This document shows, piece by piece, positions 37,901 to 49,900 of a stretch of 64,000 bases of DNA. Both the position numbers and the translations under genes were made by a program. The stretch covers positions 19,604,307-19,668,306 of the forward strand of contig JAJLRJ010000002.1 of NCBI GenBank assembly GCA_024195265.1. The letters are read 5' to 3'. Positions within the stretch are counted from its first letter, which is position 1. Every line of letters starts with the position of its first letter. The stretch is from Dendrophyllia cribrosa. Lineage: Eukaryota > Cnidaria > Anthozoa > Scleractinia > Dendrophylliidae. The notes under the pieces were generated by a model. It had not been told where the DNA came from. It saw only the letters and a program-made list of their open reading frames with translations, and searched no databases.

Positions 37901-40900
37901 GAATTGTTTCTAGCCCAGCGATAGCGATCGCTGCGATCGCCGAACAGAGTGGTTTCCATATGATCGCTACGATCGCCGGTCTCGTTTTTAGGTGATCGTA
38001 GCGCTCGCAGCGATCGAAGCGATCATATGGAAACCAGGCTTTAATAAGCCTGGTTTTCATACGATCGATCAAAAAAGAAAGTTCAGTGATCATAGCGATC
38101 ATATGGAAACCACCACTCTCCAGTCATAGTAACGATCGTAGCGATCATATATATAAAAACCAATCAACGCAACGTTTTCAACTTTCTTTGCAGCAATCGT
38201 AAGGGATCGCAGCGATAGCAGAGATTGTTTTGAACGATCAAATGGAAACCAGGTTTTAAGCTCTCTAATATTTACCATTATCAGCCCAAGTCAGAGCATA
38301 TGACGCATCAAGATCATTCGGGCACGAACCACAATCTACGTACAAGTTCATGTTGATGCCATTCAACTTGCCGTCATTTGCCACACCCACCTACAGTCAG
38401 TCAAATAATAACATTGGTTACTTTGTTTATAAGTAATAGACCACAGTTATTTTCGAAAAGTAACTGAAAGAGATAGTGTCCTGCCAAAATGTAGAAATTT
38501 CGTTTTCCTACATCTCCATGTTACATTGCCAAATGCCACCAAATATACAACTTAATCAAAACTATAACAAAATTCTCGAATCTGATTGGTTATCAGCAGG
38601 CCCGATTAGAGCATTAATAGGACAGTTTACGCGTCATGCTTGAAATTGGACGATGTAATTGGACAGTACGCGTCATTTGCGCGCGCTATCCTTTTTCCAT
38701 GCGTGCATCTCGGTCAAAAACACACTCAATTGTTATATTTTTAATCACCAAAACGTGTAACCATTTTGACATTTATCCTCAAATTTTCTTATAGTCATGA
38801 TTAATTGGTAACAGGACTTCGTGTCGTCCAATTCTGTCTGCAATCATACTCGTGATTAAACAAATCGGACGACCGCGATTTTGTTAATCACTCGTATGAT
38901 TACAAACCGAATTGAACTCCACTCAGTCCTATTACCATTATAAAAAGGATAAAACGATTCTTTAAAACAAAACAGGGCAAGTGCAGTATTACAAGGATGG
39001 AAGTAGATAACAACTCAGCAAATTTGATTTCGTGACAGGCGGTCAAGAAGTCAAAAATTTCCATTTTGGTGTTACTTATAAGCCATGAATCTCTCGTAGC
39101 TCAGTGGTTAGATCATCCGACCGGTGTATGGAAAGTTATAAGTTTGATTCCTGTCGGGGACTCAGATTTTATTCTTTGCATTGCAGGGGCGTAGCTACCT
39201 GTACGCATGTACGCACGTGCGTACTTGAAAAAGTCGGGAAAAAAGAAAGATTTGGGACTTGAGGGAGGGGGGAGGAGGTAGGGGGAGTGTTTGAAAATTG
39301 ATTGTGTGTACCTCTGAAAAATTCCTGGCTACGCCCCTGCATTGTCCCTTGCTCGTGAAACGATAAACATTAGATCTTTCTCAGTCATTTAATTACCAAG
39401 CGTAACATTTATCATCTTTCTTTATTTGTCATAGACCTGGTTTTATGATAAATTCATCTAAAAGGATGCTGGATCAAAATGTTTGACAATTTAAGGTAAA
39501 TATTTAAAGATCGTATACAACATATGTGTGAAGTAATAGGAACAAGTATGCAAGAGAAAGCGGCATCGAACCGAAGTTCTCAGGCTACCCTTAAATGACC
39601 TTTGCAATTATTACAATACCCTGTTAAGAAGTGTAAGATGTTAGACTAATGGGATCAGATCAAAGTAAAAAGTTGTTTGCCTGTGCTGCATGGTATCAGA
39701 GTTAAGTTTATTACCTTGTAAGTTGCTTTGAATGGTTCTCTTAATCCAAGCATCTCCATGTTAGTGTTTAAATCCATCCTCATGCGAACTGGCCTAAAAT
39801 AAGTAGCAAACGTAATGCTAGGCTTGATTTCCAGCCGTTTTTTAACCTTCTCCCAGGAACGCGCGTGTACAAAACGGTTGGAAATCGAGCCTAACATAAT
39901 ACAGGAACAAAAAAACCTCAACTGATGTGACTGGTTTGCTCTAACCGTATTACGATGATAACAATAAGTGTTAAATACTGACACAATAACTTAATAACAC
40001 TCCGAATTGAAACATGGCGTTTCAACTTGAATAAATAGTTTTGAAGCAATAAGTTTTTAAAAGGGAAGGACCCTATATACGATCAAACTTTCCCATTGCA
40101 CCCACTTCTGGCAATAAGCGGCCACCGAATTTCCTAGAATGTTTTTAGAATAATTAATTCCCGCAAAGCTATTAAAATTATCATTATTAAATTCTTCTTA
40201 ACAAAGTAAAGCCAGTATATTTATTTATTATAAAGTATCGCAAGCCAAAAAATATGGTGAACGTTGTTTAGAATAAGTATCGACAGCATTCATGACACCA
40301 GAGCTCTTCTCTCTTGCGCAGTCAAGAAAACCGAAGGCTCTGGGGTCAAGAATAGTATTGATAGCAACTAGGTGAACATGCCGGTCTTCAGGTGAAGTTG
40401 CGAGTTTTTACCTCTTTGTGACGTAAGCAGCTAATGCACAAGCTGCAGCAATCTGATTGGCTCTGGTGATCCTGGCTCCGTAAGCTCCACCACACCTCTT
40501 CACACTCATATTAATACTGTTGAAACAGAAAAAAATACACAATTGGAAAACTTATTTCATCGTCTTTCTAGTTAGGCTATAAAAACAGTAGCTAATGGTT
40601 AGTCCTAAGAATGTGTGAATAGTTTGTGAAGTGGAGATAGAACACTAACCTAACTACAGTTGAGAGGGAGACCTTGGACAGTCTGAGAATCACACTAAAT
40701 TACTTCTTGACTAAATTCAACTAAAATTTTTAAATCGAGATTTTTACTTAAAAGTAGGAAAACTCATTCTTGTAAAATGTAAATTTATTTCAGTCATCGT
40801 TGACTCTAGTGTCCTGTCAGCCAAATGCAATTCAAAATGTTGTCTCGCCCTAAACAGAAACCAAATACTTACCTCTGGACTGGAAAATTCAGAGTTTGCG

Positions 40901-43900
40901 CAACAACTGCTTGAGTGGCATCCACCCACTGTGTTGGACAGTGGACAGTCATACCATCGTCTTCTGGGACACACAATGCCACCTGTTACATAAGTATGGA
41001 AAGTTACAATGAAATCCTTCCGGTTTTTCCTCTGATTTAAGATGAAAAGTAGTCTGCGCCGTAGGCATTGCAATGGAGAGGAAAATAGATTGGGGTAAGG
41101 GGGTGGGGGGGGGGGGGGGGGGGGGGGAGAACTGACGCGTGCGCTCGAGTTCCCCATCTCCCTCCCTTTTCTACTGCTTACTTGACTGGCTAGATGAAGA
41201 GAGACTATACATACAGACATACATACATACATACATACATACATACATACATACATACATACATACATACATACATACATACAAACATATCTTTAATGGA
41301 AGTTCCCAAGGGGGCTTTAATTTTCAACGACTATTTACAATAACAATAACAACTTAAAATTCAAATAATCAATCAATAGTAAATGGTATATGGTATATCT
41401 ATTACCATGTACAATGCTCAAAACACCATTTCCGAATGACTTTTAAAGTATATTAGTTTCACACTATTTTTTTATGAAAATGGTTCCCGTTCAATGTTGT
41501 ACCTATGTCGTTGACCCTGCCCAATTGATTACAGCATTTATAAAGGAGAGGAGGGAAGAAAAAAAGATGGAGGAGGCCTGTTCTGGAGTGGAAATCCCTG
41601 TTTAAATTTTATCAAAAATGAGACGTTTCTCACCTGTGTTTCCATGTGATAGTGGTATTGATGAGCAGTGGATATATCACCCTGTACAACGTGTGGCGAG
41701 TTTTTAATTGCAGCTGATTAAAAAAATAACCATAGGAATTGGTTAGGGAAACGAGGGTTAGAATAATGAAACAAGAGGGCAAAATATGTTTTGAAAATTG
41801 ACAATGAATACGTACAAGAAGACCACAAACGTTTAAGGTAGTAATAAAAATTCGACAAAATGAAATAATTCTGTCTTCTATTGTTTTCATTTTTACTTTT
41901 GACTATTTAACAAGGACAGTTTAATTTTTTTCATGGGTTTTGTAAAATAACTCTACTGACGGGGTAAGTAAGAAATATTGTATTACTTATTCGATCACTA
42001 ATCTGAGACACACCTTATTTTCTCTTAGTAGTGTCTCACATAAAAACAAATCAAAGACTCCTGTGAGCGAACTCTTGAACACGAAACAAATTTCGGACCC
42101 TCCCCTCTCCTACGCGTATTGCTCCACCTACCACCCCTCCCAATCCCCCCTACCCTTCCCTCCTTCCAACGCATTTGGAACGGTTAAAATATATGCGCAA
42201 GCCTTATGTACTGGTCAGCGGAATTACCAAGAAAAGTTTACATCTGATGAAAGGAGGGCACGAAGAAGGAAGTGAAAATTTGCATATTTGTTCCCGTCAG
42301 CTATAACTCGTTTAACGTTTCGCGTATTCACAAGTTAAAAAAAGATGTCAAAAAGAATAGGACTTGAACCACCGTCCTGGTCTGACGTTTCGTGTGCTAA
42401 TAAGCAACATACATTTTTAAAAGTAATCGTTACAGTGTTTGAAAACTGTTTAATAGTTCAATATAAGGGTCTCAGGAACCAAGATTAAGAAAAAATCTTA
42501 ACAGTAATTTAATAGTACAATCAATGTACATACACAATTTAAAAAGATAGAATATATGTTAAAAAATACATCGTTACATGTACCTGGTTGTAAAAAATAT
42601 GCTGTGGTTAAAATTATTCTTTAGTTTGAAAATTTTCGATCTAGTTTGATTTTGTTTTCCTTTGTCTCAGAGTATGGTGATGAATCTGAGACAAAGAAAA
42701 ATTGAAATTAAACTGGTTTAAAAATTTTCAAACCAAAGAAAACTTTAAACTACGACAAATATAAATAAGCGCAACGTACTGTCTGCATCGCCTTTCTTTA
42801 CAGGTTGAGCATTGGGATCAAAGAATGACTTAGCCGCAATGGCTTCATCTATTGTGAGAATAAGAGGCTTCTTCAGTTCTTTGTAAGTCACTGTCACAGC
42901 TTTGGCTGCTTCATCTGCATGACGCTGAGTATCTGCAAACATTTAAACAATTCAAATCTCAGCAAATTTGTTTCTTATGTAATAAGTATTAGTTTGTCTT
43001 CTGCGAGACATAAACGAGGCCTGAAGGGAGGTCGTGAAACGTTACTTGCATAAGAAATTGTTGTAAACTTATTATTAATTCATCCAATTCCAATAAAGAA
43101 AATCATAACCATTATAGTGTCTTGATAACCCAATCTTAATTAACAAACGTTTTGGCGATTTTATTCCTTCGTTTTCTCTGCGTTTAATGATTAGTTTGAT
43201 ACGCTATACCAAACATTCAAACGAGTGTCCCATCAGCTTTCCGAACACCTCGAAATCGGGTTAAAAAAACTCGGCTGCACCTTGTTTTTCAACCCACTTC
43301 TCGGTGTTTTGATATCCTGATGAAACACTCTTCCTCGTGTTTGATGTATTACATCAGAAGGTACAACGTTGTCGCATGGTCGCATGTGACATGTTGGCCA
43401 CTACGACACCAACTAATTACTGAATTCGAAATAAAACCTTCGACTTTTTTATGGCACAGCTATTTTGTGCTGTATGAGTGTTGTAAGTAAGTAACATCAG
43501 AAACTCCTTTTCTACTCTCTTTGTACGCTAGATCAAATTTTAGGGATTTTTTTGTCTCAAAACGCGAAAGTGGATGAGTCGAAAATTAGCTGCTTTCTTT
43601 CTGAATTATTTTGTATTCGTTTGTACTCGCAAGCCCACAAGAAACCCACAATAGTTAAAGAATTAAATCATTTCAAAATACGTTTTTAAATCAAATTGCT
43701 TCATGATATATAAGCAATTCAGATCAGCTCGCGCTGAAAACAGTTCTGCACACGAACGCCGTAAACGGTGCAAGATTTGGGACACAAAGAAATAATGTTT
43801 ATAGTAGAAGAAAAAAATGATTGGGATTCCAATAAATAAGTTATAATGGGGGCACTCCCATTTAAAAGTGACGGGGTGATCGACTTACCTTTTAGGCGTT

Positions 43901-46900
43901 TTAAAACATTTGTGGTTTAGTAGCAGTAGTTCGGGTGTTTGAATCGAAAATGACAACTACCTGAGTTGTTATGACACCTTTTAGGGTACACAGCCAGAAA
44001 AAATATGTCAGGAACATTTTAAATGAATTGGTACCTCTTAGAAGCAAACATTAATGAGCCGAACCCACAAAAGGTTTTCTGGTACCGTTTAGGGGTTACT
44101 TTTTAAAATTTCCGAAGATCGACCCCGTCAATTGTATATGGGTGTCCCCCCACCCTCCCAACCCGGGTGTGTAACTCACCAGCAATAATGAGGCCCACAG
44201 ACTGACCGGCAAACAAAACGTCTCCACTGCAAAATAACTGTCACAGACAAAAAAGTTTACTTACTCCTCATAACATCTTACGTGTTGCTTAATAATACAG
44301 AAAAACATGTTCTAATAGTTATTTGAAAGAAGATTTAAAGCCAACACACGACAAACCAAAGTTGGCAGACTCTAGTTGGTGTGTGTGAAAATCAGATCAA
44401 AGGTTGGCGAGAAATAGAATTTGTTTCTATGTCAACTTCTCCGAAAACCTTTTTGAGTTGGCAAACTCGCATATGACGTATGAACATGTGCTGCAGCTTC
44501 AGTATGTGCAACCTGGTTTTACAGGGTCTTCCTCTTTCTCCCTCGTGAAGAAAGAAAACTGAGAACGGGATTGAAGCATGTGGAAGTTTGTCGTGTGAAA
44601 ACACGAGATTGCCAACAAGTTTGGCGACTTTAGTTTGTCGTGTGAAGACGCTTTAAGTAAAGTAGGAAGCGAACTTCCATTTACAACATCGGTATATCGA
44701 GTTGACCAATTACTAATCTCAAATTTATTTATGAGCAAATATTGAGAAATAAATTTGCTACTCATAAAAATCGCAACTGACAAAAGTTATGATAGTTTTA
44801 CGTGTTACGTTTTATTACGACTGGATTGTTAACGCCTTTGAAAATGAAAAACGTAAAATTCGAAAAATCTTCGGATCACTTTTGGTAATCTTCGGCAAAC
44901 TTCAGATGTCTACGGAAAAGGATTGCAAATGATCGTATGACCTTCGGCCACATTCGGAAAATCAATATGTACTGTTTCACTCGATATACTTCAAGGGCAA
45001 TACTTCATATCATCGCGTACCCTTGTATTAACCATAAAGAACTTCTTACAGATACCAAATCACACTCTTAGGCATTATACCTCTTCTGGGTTATAAAATG
45101 ATGGCATAAAATTGTTGACGCCTCCTTTGGGAATGTTTGACGCTGTGATATATTTGATAACTCCAGGCAATTTCTATAAAGCAAATAAAACAATATATTA
45201 ACTTATATTATGAATGCAGCAGGACCAGGCATAACAATTCACATCCAAGTTAGTGAAAGGTTTGAGGATCCTGTAATTCGGAACATTTTTCAATAGTCGG
45301 TAAGGAATGAAGATAACAGCCGATCCACGGTCCATTTCTCTGGCGGGAAGCGTTGCTATAGATTGGCTAGTTTTATGCCTGACTTATTTGCACATACACA
45401 AAGTAGGTTTAAAACAAAATCCTGTTTATGTTTTCTTCAGAATATTGTTTTAGAATGAATACGTTTGTACCGTTTAGGCTCCAATTTTGAAGCCATTTCT
45501 GGGTAGCATGTCGCAATTCCTCCGCCCCCGGAAAGTCCGTCTAGCAGTAGACCGGCACGGAATAAGCTTGGACTTGCTCTCTAAACCAGGAGCTACAACC
45601 ATGAGTGACATGAGGCCCTAATATAACGCCTTATATAACGAACTTACTCGCGGAGCGTACACATTTTTATAGATATTTGCAAATTTGTCTCATGAAAAGC
45701 ATCGTTGCTGTTCAAGAGGGTCGCTGCGTCAAGTACAGTGACCAATTCAGTTCATGAACAATCTTTCCACGTTAGCAGGACGCCCTTTGCAGGGTCCTGT
45801 TTCATCTGGTCTTCCTGTAAAAACGGCTGGTAGTTTTCCTTTGGTTTCCAAACGATATCTGTGATTCGCTAAGAAAACAATAGATTTGTTCCGCTGGGAA
45901 AGGGATTAGGGATAGGGGCATTGTTCAAGTGATATATCTGTACAAATCAAGACACGCAGTGGGCGCGTAATTAGGGCCCCCAAGAGACTATGAACTTTTC
46001 TAATTAATATTCCGTTTTTGTTAGTTTTTTTTTTTAAGGTGTGTTTGTGAATGTAAAAGTGTGAGCTGTCAAGTTTTAGGGTTAACCGAGGATTAGCCTG
46101 TGAACAGGCTTCTTTTTGGGGAATTGGGTTAGGTTAAAATCGGCGAGCGAAGCGAGGACTGGGAAAGAGGGAATGGGGGGCGAAGCCTGTGGACTCGCCT
46201 TTGATGCCGCCGTTCCGCCCCCTAGTAATTATGCTGTTATTATATTGGCAACAAGTTAATTAAAATGTCAACAAGTTCTCATGTTTTTATTCTGTTGAAT
46301 GCATCGGTAGCAGTATAAAAATGGACAGGCTAAACACGACTCTCACTCTTCGCAAAAAAGTATTTAAAAAACCTAAAGTATAAAGCTTTTCCAGTAAGAC
46401 TTCAGAGAGAATTGCCCGTTTAGATCACAGTTGTGAATTTGTTTTCTTCGATGATATTGAACTTTTGATCTCGGCGAATTATATTGTTTCCGGCCACACG
46501 GTAATAGGCATCTTAGATCCGAGTCTCAAAAAGCCGTTGTCTATAATTCCACTGCATTGAAATCATGAATTATTGCAATAATTTTAAGCTCCTTAGTATT
46601 AAAGTTCTGGAGTTGAGTAGTGTGTCCCAGTGGAGCTAGGATAAATCCCCGCTGTTTTGTAATAGCGTTTGATTTGGCATCCAACAGATAATCTGTAGCA
46701 TGGTTGCTGTTTTGTAAATCCAGTCGGCAAAATTCCAAAAACATCTTGCTTTTTTGCCACAGACTTTAGACACAGCTTTTGCTCTTCTTTAAGCCTCGGT
46801 ATAAGCGAAAAATTTCGCAACGAATCGCTCAAAGCTTTCTCAAAATCGAGATCTGAAAATTGCATGCGACGAGTCGTCATGTTTGTTTATCATTTGAGCC

Positions 46901-49900
46901 AGCGAATGGAATATTTATGCAAATTTAAGGCGCCAGGTATTTGAGATGTCAACATGTGTCGTCTGTCACCGCATGCCTGTCAACATCAAGAGATCTGACC
47001 AATCAGCTCATGATATCAGACTCTGGTATCATGGAACGGCGGCATCAAAGGCGAGTCCACAGGCTTCGCCGCCCCTTCCCTCTTCCCCAGTCCGCGCTCG
47101 GCTCGCTTCACTCGCCGATTTAACCTAACCCAATTCCCCAAATAAGAAGCCTGTTCACAGGCTAACCGAGGATGCTTCGGGCGAAAACACTCTGAAAACC
47201 TAATCCTTCGTTAAAAGAAAATAAAACTGTAACAGTAGACGGCGTCTTCGTGTGTTCCGGATAATGGACCCGTACATTGGTAGCAGAGCGAGGTTCCGAA
47301 TCGTCCAACGATAAAGACTCAAGAAGATGGCAGATGAAGAAGAATTGTTACAAGTTCCGAAGAATTTTGCCGAGGCGAAGGATTTGATAAACAAGTTGGG
47401 CATCGAAGATTTAAGGACCTTTTGCTTTACGTTCGGATTAACACAAGACGGAACAAAAGCAAGCCTCAAAGAGCGACTTATGGAGTATTACGTAGGAAAA
47501 TTTTCCCATCCGGTCCCAACGCCAAGAAAAATGGCCGCAACTAAGAGTCCGCCACCAAGCGAAGCAGAAACGCCCGTCGCAGAACTAACCGGGTTTGAAC
47601 CCATAGAAGAGCACTTCGTTTTACCCATAGAAGAGCAATTTCGTAGAGCAGATAACCGAATTGACCAGATCGAATCCTCCGTTAAACGGATGAGGGCATA
47701 TGTGGAAGATTCGCTTGCAACGTTTCGCGTGTCTTTAACAGAAGCCATTAAGGATACTACGAAGGAAATGATGCGGTCTTTCGATAATCGGTCTGAGAAT
47801 ACAGGATCTAAAAAAGGGGAGCCAGTGCCGGAACGATCCGTTGATTCATCGAAAATTGTAACACTCAAGAGAAAATTAAATTTTCTGTCCAAGAACGCAA
47901 AGATGGTGTGCGACGAGTTGGTTATAAGTTCGTGTTCCAGTACACCAATTTGAAAATCAATAACAATGTTGTCCCCTAAACCACCACCAATCCTAACCAC
48001 CCTTCATGGAACATCATTACACATCATCGCACGTTGCTAGACCTAATCAACTTCCCTAGAAATCATCTAATGGAACTAGACATCATCCAACATCACTAGG
48101 CATCATACAGGATACTGGAACACGAACTTATTCCCGACGAGTTGGTGAAGTTAATCGATTCAGAAGCTACTCCCTCGAGAATTGAGCGTCAATTGAAGAA
48201 GTTGAATGATTATGAATCCGACTGTGTACATTCAATAGAGGAACTTTTGACGACTGTTGAGCAAGAAGAATTAATAAGAGAAGTGCTCGAAGAGTGGGAT
48301 GAGTTTCAAGCTAAGATGTCACGGATTTCTGAGAGAGCAGAAGATTTTATGGCGACAAAACCAACGAGCCCTTCTTCGAGTGAATCTTCTGAGAACATTA
48401 CAGGAGTCAAACTACCGCTGCTGCAGTTACCGAAGTTTTCGGGCAATGTTTTGGAATGGTCGGCGTTTAATGACGCATTCGTTGCGTCTGTTGACTCACA
48501 CAAGAAGTTGAGTAATGTACAAAAATTTACACATCTAAGATCATGCCTATCAGGAAAAGCGTACAGCTGCATTGAAGGTTATTCAGTCACGAACGATAAC
48601 TACCCAAAGGCCTTGCAAGATTTGAAGAATAGGTTCGGACGGAAACGTTTACTTGTAAACGAATTGGTGAAGTCCATTCTGAATCTGGAAGTTCCCGGAA
48701 ACGCTGACGGAAAATCTATAAGGTATTTGTATGACATACTGCGAAACAGAATGAGAAGCTTGGAGTCCCTTGGTCTTAAGGCTGATGGCAACCCCAGTCT
48801 GTCTATGGTGTTGTTACCTATCTTCGACACAAAGTTACCTCGTGAACTGAAGGAAAAGTGGGAGTTTGAGCTTACAAAATACGAGAATGACGACGAAGAT
48901 AAGGAAGTGAACATCAAGAAATTCTTTCAATTTCTCGAGGGACACGTGCTTAGCAAAGAAGCCCAGGAAGATCTGCAGAGTAAGCCGAAACCCAGGAGGA
49001 GAAATTGGAGAGACAGAAGAAACTTTGACGAAGAGGACATGACTGCACAATCTTTAATGATGAACACCTCCGGCTACAAGAAGAAGTGTGGGTTTTGTTC
49101 AAAGGGTCACGAGACAATAAAATGCCTAGCAGCCTTAAGCAAGACCCCGGAAGAGAGATGGGAAATGCTGGTGAAGCGAAAGGGTGCCCCAACTTGCTTT
49201 AATTGCCTACAAGCAGGAAGCATTTCACACAACTCAAGAACCTGTAGAGCACCGCGATGTTCCGTTGATGGGTGTGGGAAAAAGCATCACCACCTTTTAC
49301 ACTCTGAAAACAAGACGAACAAAAATGAAGAGGAGACTAAGATTCTGTCGGGATTTGTTTCCATAAACAAGCAGAATCTACTGCCTACTGCCTGCGCAAG
49401 AGTGATTTATGAGGGAGAGGAATACTCTGTTCGTATTCTCCTGGATAGCGGATCCCAAGAGACTTTTCTTAGAACAACTATTGCTGATGACCTAAAGATG
49501 AAACGACTTGGGGCTCCTGCAACCACGAATATTAAAGTACTCGGAGGACAAGAACAGCGGAAAAGACTGAGTCGCGTGCAGTTCAAGCTAGCACCTCTCG
49601 ACTCAAGCGACGATCAAGTGATCAGCCTTGACGCTTGGACCATTGACAGTGTATGCTCCCCCCTTGCTGCTGTAGATTTGGATGTAACAAGGTTGAAACA
49701 CCTGAGAAATCTTAAGCTTGCTGAGACATTTCCGAGAAAAGCCGGTTCTGTGGATCTGCTAGTTGGAGCTGATCAATACTACAAGTTAGTGCAAGGAACC
49801 ATCAGAAAGGGGCGTCCTGGATATCCCGTTGCAACAAAGACAAGACTGGGCTGGCTTGTAAGTGGTCCAATTCCAGGGTCTACAGCAAAAGGCGAGGAGA

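Larger units (their letters stand above)
45939..47276 (+). repeat. BEL 5' LTR, interrupted by a 1071-bp transposon
   Basis: LTR sequence at 45,939-46,093 and 47,165-47,276. Without the insert and one duplicated 9-mer it is 258 bp and identical to the 3' LTR except for one extra T in a T run near 46,025. AAATAAAACTG near the end supplies a polyadenylation signal. Confidence 0.92.

Noticed and set aside
39089..39165. tRNA gene
   Set aside because: A and B boxes are tRNA-like but I could not form a paired acceptor stem, and the sequence continues into a SINE tail.
40744..41280. 178-residue minus-strand frame
   Set aside because: An (ACAT)n, poly-C and intron read-through fused to genuine oxidase exon 16; only 40,873-40,982 is supported.
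44180..44226. Shorter oxidase exon 13 using the TTTTGCAG acceptor
   Set aside because: It would break frame with exon 12; the upstream GTGACAG acceptor keeps frame and adds the conserved LFC.
47488..48000. 170-residue minus-strand frame opposite gag
   Set aside because: Antisense shadow of the BEL coding frame with no motif of its own.
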